64,000 bases of DNA, from the NCBI GenBank assembly GCA_964488685.1, contig CAZAVY010000002.1, forward strand, positions 16,909-80,908, in the 5' to 3' direction. The position numbers were made by a program, and so were the translations under genes. Below, piece after piece: positions 28,083 through 36,636 of the stretch (positions are counted from its first letter, which is position 1; every line of letters begins with the position of its first letter). The notes under the pieces were generated by a model. That model made no database searches, was not told where the DNA came from, and was given only the letters and a program-made list of their open reading frames with translations. The DNA is from GCA-001735895 sp964488685 (lineage in GTDB: Bacteria > Pseudomonadota > Gammaproteobacteria > GCA-001735895).

Positions 28083-28664
28083 TTAAAGCAATTCCCTGAC
28101 CGGCCTGAAACTGCGCCGGTGAACCGGGGATACGCCATACTTCCGCAGTAGTTTGCGATGCAACTCGGTTGGATATCCCTTGTGCCGGGCAAACTGATAC
28201 TCGGGATAAAGATGGTCGAGTTCGAGCATTTGCCGGTCTCGATGCTGTTTGGCCAGTATCGATGCAGCCGAAATACAGGGTTGGTAAAGATCACCTCTGA
28301 TTATCGCGCGCATCTGGTAGCCCTCCATATCGGGCAGGCGATTGCCATCGATGAGCAATTGCTGGGGTTTCAGGTTTAATCCCTGTACCGCGCGCTTCAT
28401 CGCCAGCAAACTGGCTTCAAGGATATTAATTTCATCGACTTCATGGTGGCTGGACTCGGCGACTGACCAGGCCCTGGCGCTTTGTTTTATTTCCTGCTCT
28501 AGCGCTTCGCGACGTGAAGCCGAGAGTTTCTTGGAGTCGGTTAAGCCGATTATCGGCATATTCGGATCCAGAATAACGGCAGCGGCGACGACCGAACCCG
28601 CCAACGGTCCGCGTCCTGCCTCGTCCACACCGGCAACAAGCTTCGCAATTGGTATTTCATCCAT
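28083..28664 (-). CDS. rnhB: Ribonuclease HII
   Basis: RNase HII removes ribonucleotides and RNA primers from DNA. The 193-residue product begins with AGVDEAGRGPLAGSVVAAAVIL, carrying the catalytic Asp14-Glu15. Further acidic active-site residues lie in LIDGNRLPD and in ISAASILAKQHRDRQM. It directly precedes dnaE. It is divergent from gnnA with only 49 bases between the two start codons, so the promoters must be compressed or overlapping. In E. coli rnhB follows lpxB in the same direction; here the lpxB operon is beside it but faces away. Confidence 0.96.
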   Translation of the reverse strand: MDEIPIAKLVAGVDEAGRGPLAGSVVAAAVILDPNMPIIGLTDSKKLSASRREALEQEIKQSARAWSVAESSHHEVDEINILEASLLAMKRAVQGLNLKPQQLLIDGNRLPDMEGYQMRAIIRGDLYQPCISAASILAKQHRDRQMLELDHLYPEYQFARHKGYPTELHRKLLRKYGVSPVHRRSFRPVRELL

Positions 28665-28713
28665 ATATAATTCGCCGTTTGAAAATCACCCTTTCCACTA
28701 CGTTTCAAAACCT

Positions 28714-29655
28714 ATGTCTCAATTACTTAGAGTTGCCGTTATAGGTGTTGGTCACCTCGGCAAATGGCATGCAGACAAGTACGCCGCCGCCAATTGCGAG
28801 CTGATTGCCGTGGTGGATACCAATATCGATAGCGCGCGTGAAATCGCACAAAAACATGATGTCGACGCTTACTCCGATTACCGCGAGGTAATTCCGCTGG
28901 TCGATGCGATCAGCCTGGCGGTACCCACCAGCCAGCATTATAAAATCGCGCGGGAGTTTCTGGAAGCGGGAATTCACTGTTTGGTCGAAAAACCTGTCAC
29001 TGAAACAGTGGCAGACGCAGAAACGCTGATCCGGATAGCAAGTGACAAGGGCCTGGTATTACAGGTCGGCCATATCGAACGCTTCAATAGCGTGATGATC
29101 GGTATCGAAGATCACCTGTTTAAACCCCAGTTCCTGGAATCGACGCGCCTGGCACCATTTAGCACGCGCGCCACCGATGTCAGTGTAATACTGGATTTGA
29201 TGATTCACGATATAGATATCATTCTTGACCTTATCCGCAGCCCGATTAAACGTATTTCAGCGAGCGGTATATCGGTGTTATCGGAAACCATCGATATTGC
29301 CAATGCACGTATTGAATTCGAGAATCACTGCGTTGCCAATGTCACCGCCAGTCGCATCAGCCGCAAACGCGAACGCAAACTGCGGATTTTCCAGAAAGAT
29401 GCTTACCTGTCTGCGGATTTTCAGGAAAGGCTGCTCGCGGTAAACCGTAAAGGTGAAACCGATAACGCGGAAGGTTTCAGGGATATCACCCATGAAGAGC
29501 TGCGTTTCCAGGATAACGATGCTCTCAAGCTGGAGATCCTTGATTTTATCAAGGCGATTAAAACCGGCACCCGCCCGACGGTTAGCGGCGAAGACGGCAA
29601 GCGTGCACTCGAAACCGCAATTGCGATCACTACACAAATTACAGGGTCTTTATGA
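28714..29655 (+). CDS. gnnA: Gfo/Idh/MocA oxidoreductase, probable UDP-GlcNAc 3-dehydrogenase
   Basis: A 313-residue NAD(P)-dependent oxidoreductase with the Rossmann motif VAVIGVGHLGKWHADKY at the N-terminus and the EKPVTET motif carrying the conserved Lys. The start at 28714 (MSQLLRVAVIG) is chosen because the longer frame runs through rnhB on the other strand. The next gene is a sugar aminotransferase and the third is lpxB. A Gfo/Idh plus DegT pair beside lpx genes matches GnnA/GnnB of Acidithiobacillus. There GnnA oxidises the 3-OH of UDP-GlcNAc so that GnnB can aminate it. The function is inferred from this context and family match, not from a substrate motif. Confidence 0.78.
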   Translation: MSQLLRVAVIGVGHLGKWHADKYAAANCELIAVVDTNIDSAREIAQKHDVDAYSDYREVIPLVDAISLAVPTSQHYKIAREFLEAGIHCLVEKPVTETVADAETLIRIASDKGLVLQVGHIERFNSVMIGIEDHLFKPQFLESTRLAPFSTRATDVSVILDLMIHDIDIILDLIRSPIKRISASGISVLSETIDIANARIEFENHCVANVTASRISRKRERKLRIFQKDAYLSADFQERLLAVNRKGETDNAEGFRDITHEELRFQDNDALKLEILDFIKAIKTGTRPTVSGEDGKRALETAIAITTQITGSL

Positions 29656-30743
29656 ACAACATACCCATGGTTGACCTGAAGCGTCAGTATGAATCACTAA
29701 AAGATGAAATCGACAACGCCGTCCTGCAATCGCTCTCGGAAACGCGTTTCATTCTCGGCCCCAACGTACAGGCCTTTGACCAGGAAGCGGCCGAGTATCT
29801 GGGCGCAAAACACGCGATAAGTTGCGCCTCGGGCACCGATGCCCTGCACCTGGGATTGCTGGCTGCGGGTATCAAGCCGGGTGATGAAATCATCACCAGC
29901 GCATTTACCTTTATCGCAACCGGCGAGGCAATCCACTACGCCGGGGCGACAGCCGTTTTCGTCGACATCCAGCCTGACAGCATGAATCTCGATCCGGCAC
30001 TGATCCGCGCCTCGATAACCGATAAAACCCGGGCCATACTGCCGGTACATCTGTTTGGACAGCCGGCTGACATGAGCCAGATCCAGGCAATTGCGGATGA
30101 ATTCAATCTGCTCGTCATCGAAGACTGTGCACAATCATTTGGCAGCGCCTACCAGGGCAAGAACACCGGTACCCTGGGTGTAGTCGGTGCGTTCAGTTTT
30201 TTCCCGAGCAAAAATCTGGGCTGTTTCGGTGACGGTGGAATGATTACCACCAATGATGACGAAGTTGCGAGTCAGATTAAACTGTTACGCAATCATGGCA
30301 GCAGTCGGCAATATCACCATGATGTCATCGGTTTTAACAGCCGCCTCGACGAAATTCAGGCAGTTATCTTACGCATCAAGCTCAGGAAAATTGATGCATA
30401 CAATCGTAATCGTCTCGAAATTGCCAAAGCCTATAACCACCGACTGGCAGAGAGTCGATTTAAGACACCGACCATAACCGATGACCGCGACCACATCTTT
30501 CACCAGTACACGGTTTTGTGTGACGATCGCGATAGCGTGCGGGAACATGTCATGGCCCAAGGTATTGCCTGTGCTGTTTATTATCCGATTCCGTTGCACC
30601 AGCAAAAAGCCTTTGCCGATACGGTACAACCGACATTGCCGATTACTGAAACCACTTCAGGCCGTTGCCTGTCGTTTCCAATTTTTCCGGAAATGACCGA
30701 ACAACAAGTGGAAACCGTATGCGAGGCCATACTGAGCAGCTGA
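29652..30743 (+). CDS. gnnB: DegT/DnrJ/EryC1 aminotransferase, probable UDP-GlcNAc3N synthase
   Basis: A 363-residue PLP-dependent sugar aminotransferase. The PLP lysine is Lys187 in SFFPSKNLGCFGDGG. Other family motifs are CASGTDALHLGLLAAGIKPGDEIITSAFTF (residues 58-87) and VIEDCAQSFGSAYQGK. It overlaps gnnA by 4 bases and lpxB by one. As GnnB it would use glutamate to convert the 3-keto sugar from GnnA to UDP-2-acetamido-3-amino-glucose, which is then acylated by LpxA and used by LpxB to build lipid A with amide-linked chains. Related enzymes make O-antigen amino sugars such as Qui3N, so position beside lpxB is the main support for this role. Confidence 0.78.
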   Translation: MNNIPMVDLKRQYESLKDEIDNAVLQSLSETRFILGPNVQAFDQEAAEYLGAKHAISCASGTDALHLGLLAAGIKPGDEIITSAFTFIATGEAIHYAGATAVFVDIQPDSMNLDPALIRASITDKTRAILPVHLFGQPADMSQIQAIADEFNLLVIEDCAQSFGSAYQGKNTGTLGVVGAFSFFPSKNLGCFGDGGMITTNDDEVASQIKLLRNHGSSRQYHHDVIGFNSRLDEIQAVILRIKLRKIDAYNRNRLEIAKAYNHRLAESRFKTPTITDDRDHIFHQYTVLCDDRDSVREHVMAQGIACAVYYPIPLHQQKAFADTVQPTLPITETTSGRCLSFPIFPEMTEQQVETVCEAILSS

Positions 30744-31906
30744 TGAAGCCGGCACATGTCATGATCCTTGCCGGTGAAGCCTCCGGCGATGCGCACGCTG
30801 CCGAATTTGTAGAACAATTGCAGTTTGAACACCCTGATATCCATCTGAGCGGTATCGGCGGTGATGCGATGAAAAAAGCTGGAGTCGAAATTTTCTTCGA
30901 CTCATCAATTATTGCAGTAGTCGGCCTGATCGAGGTGCTGCGCCATTGGGGAGACATAAAAAAAGCAATGGAACTGGTTAAAGCCCGGCTCGTTGAAACT
31001 CGACCTGACCTGCTGGTGCTGGTCGATTACCCGGAATTCAATCTGAGGATGGCGCGTTGTGCCGGTGAGCTCGGAATCAAGGTATTGTTTTATATCAGCC
31101 CCCAGGTATGGGCCTGGCGGCCGAAACGCATTCATAAAATCGGCCGGCTTATCGACCACATGGCGGTAATATTCAAGTTTGAGACACGATACTATGAGAA
31201 TGCGAATATACCGGTCAGTTTCGTGGGGCATCCACTGGTAGACAGGGTAAAGCCCGCAATGGAAACTCATAGGTTTCGCGCGAATCTGGGGATACCGCAG
31301 GGGGCGCGAGTGATCGGTTTGTTCCCGGGCAGTCGCCAAAGTGAAATCACGCGTCTGTTACCGTTGATGCTTGCCACCGCTAAACGCATGCGGGATCGGG
31401 AACCGGATTTAAAATTTGTATTACCGGTCGCTTCCAGTTTGAACTATGACGTGATTTCGATTCCAGTCGATAACAGCGGTCTCGATATTATCGTTTGCAA
31501 TGATCAAATATATGACGTGATTTCCTGCTGCGATGCCATTGCCACCTGTTCGGGCACGGTTACCCTGGAAATTGCACTGCTTAACGTACCCATGTGTATC
31601 CTCTATAAGCTGTCCTGGTTTTCTTATCTGATCATGAGTCGTTTGATAACGATTCCCTGTATCGGCCTGGCTAATATCGTCGCCGAAAAACCCGTGGTTC
31701 GTGAATTTTTACAACAGGATGCGAGTCCTGATACGGTAAGCCGGGAGCTATTTGAGCTAATTGACAATCGGCAGTACCGCCATCAGGTCAAAACCGATCT
31801 TCAGCGAGTCCGCGAAAACCTGGGGGCCGGTGATGGCGCTAAAATCATGGCGAAGCTGGTTTTCTCAATGCTAAATAATTTAACAAGGCGGAGGGATAAT
31901 GGGTAA
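30743..31906 (+). CDS. lpxB: Lipid-A-disaccharide synthase
   Basis: LpxB joins UDP-2,3-diacyl-glucosamine to lipid X to form the lipid A disaccharide on the inner membrane surface. The start is the ATG at 30743 (MKPAHVMILAGEASGDAHAAE), which overlaps the gnnB stop in TGATG. The 387-residue product has the GT-B signatures VLVDYPEFNLRMA, FYISPQVWAWRPKRIHKI and the C-terminal GTVTLEIALLNVPM donor-binding region. It is the third gene of gnnA-gnnB-lpxB. The stop lies inside the start of the decayed methyltransferase reading frame. Confidence 0.96.
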   Translation: MKPAHVMILAGEASGDAHAAEFVEQLQFEHPDIHLSGIGGDAMKKAGVEIFFDSSIIAVVGLIEVLRHWGDIKKAMELVKARLVETRPDLLVLVDYPEFNLRMARCAGELGIKVLFYISPQVWAWRPKRIHKIGRLIDHMAVIFKFETRYYENANIPVSFVGHPLVDRVKPAMETHRFRANLGIPQGARVIGLFPGSRQSEITRLLPLMLATAKRMRDREPDLKFVLPVASSLNYDVISIPVDNSGLDIIVCNDQIYDVISCCDAIATCSGTVTLEIALLNVPMCILYKLSWFSYLIMSRLITIPCIGLANIVAEKPVVREFLQQDASPDTVSRELFELIDNRQYRHQVKTDLQRVRENLGAGDGAKIMAKLVFSMLNNLTRRRDNG

Positions 31907-32551
31907 TCGCGAACATTCCGAAGGCATAACCATGAGCGGTGGTGGCCTCTATATCACTGGCCACTATCAGCGCAAAACACGTGATCGATGCGGCCACACC
32001 GATGGTTGTCGAGGCGATTAACAGCCTGGCGTATGAATCGATAGCAGCAGGCTTTACTTTTTCCGATATGGGGACCGCCGACGCCGGGACTTCGCTATCC
32101 ATGGTTTCCGCCGCAATCGACGCTGTCGTTGCCCGCGCCCCACAGTCACCAATTATAATCGTGTACTCCGACCAACCCCGGAATGATTTCAATGCCCTGA
32201 TTGCCAACGTCTATGGTCTTGGACCTTTCGAGACTTATCTGGAAAATCGAAACAATGTATATCCGCTGGTTTCAGGCAGCACTTTTTACAAGCAGATTGT
32301 CCCCGACGGAACCCTGGACGCAGGGTTTTCGGTAACCGCAATGCATTGGTTAAGCACCAAGGTTTGCAATATCTCCAACCATGTGCAGGCTGTTGGTGTC
32401 GAAGCGGAGGAACTCGATGCCTTCCGTGACCAGGCTCACCGGGACTGGCGTCGGATTGTTTAACGCCCTCTCGGCGTATCGCCCGCTCGAACAGCGCCGT
32501 CAGATTATCGAAGACCATTGCGGTACCTATCGGGACAGGAATTTCGGATGA
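31899..32551 (+). pseudogene. Decayed SAM-dependent carboxyl methyltransferase (SABATH-like)
   Basis: Three frames together give the outline of one gene. From the ATG at 31899, which follows a good ribosome site GGAGG, the first frame reads MGNREHSEGITMSGGGLYITGHYQ and then loses sense. From about 31966 the second frame continues with SAKHVIDAATPMVVEAINSLA and remains readable to a stop at 32463, including MGTADAGTSLSM and the QAHRDWRR stretch. From 32459 a third frame reads NALSAYRPLEQRRQIIEDHC to a stop at 32551 and resembles the C-terminus. Middle residues between QAHRDW and the C-terminus appear deleted. The family is usually about 350 residues; fewer than 230 remain. The product would be inactive. 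Confidence 0.7.
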
Positions 32552-32560
32552 TTTCCGGGG

Positions 32561-33598
32561 TCAGGATTCGACCGGGAAACCGGCCTTTTTCCAGTCCGGC
32601 ATGCCGCTATGACTGACGCAGACGATATGATTCAGCCCCTGGAAATTTAAATTGGTGGTCGATGTCTGGGCACGTCGTCCGGAACGGCAATATAGATACA
32701 AGCGCTCAATTTGCTTTAGTTCGTCGACATGCGCATTCTCGGTTCCCATCGGAATGTTATGGCTGCCCGGTACGTGCCCACGCGCAAATTCCTCGGGCGT
32801 TCGATTGTCGATGATCCAGGCATTATCCGGTAGATCCTGCCATTCACGGTACAGGTCCTTCATATCAAAGTCGCGCAACAGGTAGCGATTGGCATCGAAG
32901 TTAATACCGACACTCATATTTGCAGGAACCGCCTCGTTGATCCTTTTCGGCATATCGAGGTTTAGATTATTCATCAATTCGATGAATTCCTGTCGGGGTC
33001 GATTGGCACCCAGCCGTGGATTCCATGCCTTTTCTTCACCAATTGTAGAGCTGGTGCGTCCATTGTAATCATGCCCGGGATAAACGATGGTGTCATCACT
33101 GAGAACAAATAGTTTCTGCGTGATGTTGTCGTACAGCATACCCGGGTCACCCGATTGAAAATCGGTGCGACCGCAGCCGCGAATAAGCAAAGTATCCCCG
33201 CTAAACAGCATACCGTCACAGAAATAGCTGGTACAGCCATTGGTATGACCAGGGGTCGATATCGCCGCTATCCGGTAGTGCCCAAGCATCAGGCTGTCGC
33301 CATCCTTCATCGGTATATCGATCGCCTCGATACCCGAAATTTCACCGTAGACCAGCTTGGCACCGGTATTCTCGCGTATTTTTCCAGCCGCCGTGATATG
33401 GTCGGCGTGCGCATGAGTTTCGATCGCATACAGCAATTCCACGCCGAGTTCATTGATAATTTGCATATCACGTTCAAAAGTTTCGAACACCGAGTCGATG
33501 ATGGCGCCTTCACCCGTTTCGGTATCGATTAACAGGTAGCTGTAGGTGCAACTTTCACGGTCGAACAACTGTTTCACAGTAAGATGGGGGGTAGTCAT
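32561..33598 (-). CDS. Persulfide dioxygenase-rhodanese fusion protein
   Basis: A 345-residue two-domain enzyme. Residues 1-240 form an ETHE1-like metallo-beta-lactamase domain with the metal motif THAHADH at 61-67, STPGHTNGC, FSGDTLLIRGCGRTDFQ and YPGHDY; this family oxidises glutathione persulfide to sulfite with O2. Residues 245-345 form a rhodanese domain with the active-site loop CRSGRR and Cys304. The two activities act in succession in sulfide detoxification. The gene is alone, divergent from the NERD protein by 51 bases and convergent with the broken methyltransferase. No sulfide:quinone reductase is in the window. Confidence 0.9.
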   Translation of the reverse strand: MTTPHLTVKQLFDRESCTYSYLLIDTETGEGAIIDSVFETFERDMQIINELGVELLYAIETHAHADHITAAGKIRENTGAKLVYGEISGIEAIDIPMKDGDSLMLGHYRIAAISTPGHTNGCTSYFCDGMLFSGDTLLIRGCGRTDFQSGDPGMLYDNITQKLFVLSDDTIVYPGHDYNGRTSSTIGEEKAWNPRLGANRPRQEFIELMNNLNLDMPKRINEAVPANMSVGINFDANRYLLRDFDMKDLYREWQDLPDNAWIIDNRTPEEFARGHVPGSHNIPMGTENAHVDELKQIERLYLYCRSGRRAQTSTTNLNFQGLNHIVCVSHSGMPDWKKAGFPVES

Positions 33599-33649
33599 TT
33601 TAATTTTGCTCCCGGCTGGAACCCGGTAGTGTATTTATTACGGTAAAAT

Positions 33650-34300
33650 ATGGCAATTGGCAATTATTCGGATATTATTTCCGTGATGAATCCAGATGAT
33701 TTTATCGGCCGGCTATCAATCGAATCTGACGCGGTCGCTTTCTTGATTATTGGTATTGCAATCCTGATAATTTTGCTTGTAAACCGAAAACCGTTAAAAG
33801 CACATATCCTGGAATGGCGAAGTCAGCGCAGCCTGAAACAAATCGGTTGCGAGCAGATTCGCAACCTGGTCTGTTCGGACGGGCTCGATGGTTACCATAC
33901 AATCGACCGGTTAGCCCTGACTCAGGATTCGATTCTGTTGATTTCGTATAAACCTTACAGCGGTAATATCTACTGCGCCGAAGGTATTTCTGAATGGATA
34001 CAGGTAGTCGGACAAAAGAGTTTCAAATTTACAAATCCGCTGTTCGAACTGGAAAATCAGCTGACGTCACTCAAGCTTTTGATTATCGATGCGCCGTTAC
34101 ATGGATACCTGTTTTTCAATCGTAACGCTGAATTTCCAAAGGGTCATCCGGACCGGGTATTGCAGCCCGGGAAGCTCCCCAACCGCTTTATCGCGGTGAT
34201 TTCCGATACGGTAAATCCGCAAATCCGGGCTGCCTGGGAATTATTGAAAGCGCACCAGAAACAGGCTGCGTCGAGCGCTCATCGAGGTGCTAAAACTTGA
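33650..34300 (+). CDS. Membrane-anchored NERD-domain protein
   Basis: A 216-residue protein with one transmembrane segment at about residues 29-45 (AFLIIGIAILIILLV), followed by a cytoplasmic NERD-like domain. The domain is suggested by the pattern GYHTIDRLALTQDSILLISYKPYSGNIYCAEG and the later NPLFELENQLTSLKLL. NERD (nuclease-related) domains are related to restriction-type nucleases, but no catalytic activity can be claimed from sequence. The C-terminus overlaps the reading frame of the interrupted gene that follows. Function unknown. Confidence 0.7.
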   Translation: MAIGNYSDIISVMNPDDFIGRLSIESDAVAFLIIGIAILIILLVNRKPLKAHILEWRSQRSLKQIGCEQIRNLVCSDGLDGYHTIDRLALTQDSILLISYKPYSGNIYCAEGISEWIQVVGQKSFKFTNPLFELENQLTSLKLLIIDAPLHGYLFFNRNAEFPKGHPDRVLQPGKLPNRFIAVISDTVNPQIRAAWELLKAHQKQAASSAHRGAKT

Positions 34301-34787
34301 TATTCGGCGGCAGAAGGCACGATTGGACGACAGCTACGGTATGATTGTCACCCTGCGTAAAATGATTTCCGAGACCGCGGCACTGCGGGCCTTGCAAGGT
34401 CGTTTTGATCCATTGATCACGCTAATTCAACAGCAATCAAGCGACGAGGCTCTCTAGGCGGTCAAAGCACTGGGGCGCGATCTCGACAAGCTGACCGAAA
34501 CACATCGTATTAATTCAAAGCTTTCCAAGGCCAGGCGCGCTTTGGGTGGGTCCACGCCTGACAAAGTGCATGCCATCGAGCAGATAAATCTAGCGGACGA
34601 GATCATGCAGGCTGATATCGTATGGCATCAACGCGCAACTGACGTACTGGCCACTGACCTGGAACAATACGACAATGCCATTGTCGGCACTATCGGGATG
34701 CGCATGCAGGAACGCCTGTCTCCGGAACAGGCGGAATCGATCGCGAGCTGTCTTGCGGTTCACAAAGACCTTTCCCTTCACTTTTAA
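34287..34787 (+). pseudogene. Unrecognised helical protein gene with an in-frame amber stop
   Basis: One frame from about 34287 (GTG) to 34787 would encode a mostly helical, charged protein of about 166 residues but for a TAG at 34455-34457. Sequence character is the same on both sides of the stop (before it DDSYGMIVTLRKMISETAAL, after it AVKALGRDLDKLTE), which suggests a recent nonsense change. Translation might restart at a TTG at 34542 to give 81 residues. I do not recognise the family. It follows the NERD gene closely and may have been its partner. Confidence 0.45.
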
Positions 34788-34837
34788 ATCTTATGAACCC
34801 GGCGACGATGTTTTGTAAAAAGCGGGTAATCTGAAGG

Positions 34838-35287
34838 TTACCAAATTTTAAGACCTTCTACTTTGTCTCCCGGTTTAATATCGTGATTGCCATCGCTTAA
34901 CTCGAGTATATAACGTGATGGTAGCGGTGCTGCAAACACCGGGCATGGTGAAGTCTCGCAGGGGACCAGGCGTTGTACGCTAAGCACGGTATAGCTGTCG
35001 TCTATCCACAGTACTCGTAAAGGAATCAGCATGTTCTTCATCCACACCCGGTGATCACCCGAGCGCGGGTATACCAGCAACATACCTTTGTCGGCGGCCA
35101 GCCGTTGGCGATACATCAAACCCTTACGACGTTGGCTTGGTGTCATCGCGAGTTCGACCTGGTAAATTGATTGGCGCAGTTTAATCTCTATCGTCGCTGT
35201 CGAACCGGATCCACCAGCCCCTGAAACCGGCATCAGCATCAATATCAATACCAGCAGGCTGCTGCCGATGCTCTTCAAAAGTGACAT
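34838..35287 (-). CDS. DUF192 family exported protein
   Basis: A protein of about 149 residues with an N-terminal hydrophobic stretch (MSLLKSIGSSLLVLILMLMPVSGA) that looks like a signal peptide. I prefer the ATG at 35287 to the one four codons upstream because it places the signal directly at the N-terminus. The rest matches DUF192: QVELAMTPSQRRKGLMYRQRL, GMLLVYP, VWMKNMLIPLRVLWID and the C-terminal ILELSDGNHDIKPGDKV. The role of the family is unknown. The gene stands alone, divergent from rpfG. Confidence 0.85.
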   Translation of the reverse strand: MSLLKSIGSSLLVLILMLMPVSGAGGSGSTATIEIKLRQSIYQVELAMTPSQRRKGLMYRQRLAADKGMLLVYPRSGDHRVWMKNMLIPLRVLWIDDSYTVLSVQRLVPCETSPCPVFAAPLPSRYILELSDGNHDIKPGDKVEGLKIW

Positions 35288-35472
35288 ATTTACAGGCACC
35301 AGAATTGTTTTCCCCGATTTGATAGACAGGTCACATAAAAAGTTGATTTTATTACCTAAACCTACTATATAACCCGTCCGAGAATAATGTGATTAATAAT
35401 AATAACACTGAACAAAGCGACACAAACCATTGATATTGTTATTATGGCCGGTCCTGCCAGAATCAATATGGG

Positions 35473-36615
35473 GTGAGAGGATTGATTTCGAGCACAGATA
35501 ATAAAACCGATATCCCAAAGGGTTCAAATATCGAACCATACGAAAACGCCCGCCGACTGAGCATTCTCAGGCGGCAGCGAAAGGTATTGATCGTTGACGA
35601 TGAATCTACAGGGCGGACGATTCTGTCCAAGATAATTCAGCAGGCCGAAGAAGATGTGAGTGTCGATGCGTTCGATAATCCACTCGAAGCATTACATTGG
35701 TTAGACCAAAACCACCCTGACCTGATCATCACCGACTACCGCATGCCGGATATAAATGGCGTCGAGTTGATCAGGCAAATTCGTGCCAAACCGGCCTGCC
35801 AGGATATACCGATCATGATGATTACCGTGGTGAGCGAAAAATCAGTGCGTTACGATGCGCTGGAAGCCGGCGCTACCGCATTCCTGACCCGACCCATCGA
35901 CCAGATCGAATGTCGTACCAGTTGCCGTAACCTGCTCAAGCTGCATGAGCAGCAATCCATTATCCAGGATCGGGCCGACTGGTTGGCGCGGCAGGTAGAG
36001 GTCGCCACCCAGCAAATCATATCCCGCGAACATGAAACCTTGCTACGCCTGGCGAAAGCCGGCGAGTATCGCGACGAAGTCACAGGCAATCATGTCGTGC
36101 GCATGGCGAAATACTCACGTGAAATAGCCGAAGCCCTGGGACTGAGTGAAAAGGAATGCGACGAAATCGAGTATGCCGCACCCATGCATGACATCGGTAA
36201 AATCGGAATCCAGGATAAAATACTGCTAAAACCCGGCAAATTCGAACAAGACGAATGGATGACGATGCAACAACATACGATTATCGGTCATTCAATCCTG
36301 TCCAACAGTCAATCCCGATATATACAAACCGGATCGATAATTGCCCTTAATCATCATGAACGATTTGACGGCAGCGGCTATCCCAACGGTATTTCCGGTA
36401 AGGATATTCCGTTAGTGGCTCGAATCGTTACCGTGGCCGATGTCTATGACGCACTGGTTTCCACGAGACCTTACAAACGCGCCTGGGAGGCACAGGATGC
36501 GCAGGATTATTTGCACAAACACGCTGGGGCTCAATTCGATCCCATTTGCGTAGAAGCATTTTTCGAGCGTATAAACAACATTACCAATATCCATAAAACA
36601 TTCAACGACGGTTAA
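35473..36615 (+). CDS. rpfG: RpfG-like response regulator with HD-GYP phosphodiesterase domain
   Basis: RpfG is the output protein of DSF signalling: when phosphorylated by RpfC it degrades cyclic di-GMP. The 380-residue product, from a GTG start, has a receiver domain at about 37-155 with phospho-acceptor Asp88 (LIITDYRMPD). An HD-GYP domain follows at about 190-370 with the metal motif HDIGK from His239 and the HHERFDGSGYP loop at 294-304. The order REC-HD-GYP and the directly following hybrid kinase gene, 21 bases downstream, match RpfG of Xanthomonas. The first 30 residues are polar and may be unneeded; the exact start is uncertain. Confidence 0.9.
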   Translation: MRGLISSTDNKTDIPKGSNIEPYENARRLSILRRQRKVLIVDDESTGRTILSKIIQQAEEDVSVDAFDNPLEALHWLDQNHPDLIITDYRMPDINGVELIRQIRAKPACQDIPIMMITVVSEKSVRYDALEAGATAFLTRPIDQIECRTSCRNLLKLHEQQSIIQDRADWLARQVEVATQQIISREHETLLRLAKAGEYRDEVTGNHVVRMAKYSREIAEALGLSEKECDEIEYAAPMHDIGKIGIQDKILLKPGKFEQDEWMTMQQHTIIGHSILSNSQSRYIQTGSIIALNHHERFDGSGYPNGISGKDIPLVARIVTVADVYDALVSTRPYKRAWEAQDAQDYLHKHAGAQFDPICVEAFFERINNITNIHKTFNDG

Positions 36616-36636
36616 CCGCCGGCGCTGCAGCCTCGA

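Noticed and set aside
28082..28294. Upstream extension of the dnaE reading frame by 71 codons
   Set aside because: It lies inside rnhB in another frame, has no similarity to a DnaE N-terminus, and the PHP domain start MSNRFVHLHLH is at 28081.
28342..28713. Upstream extension of the gnnA frame
   Set aside because: It is antisense to rnhB; the Rossmann motif starts directly after the ATG at 28714.
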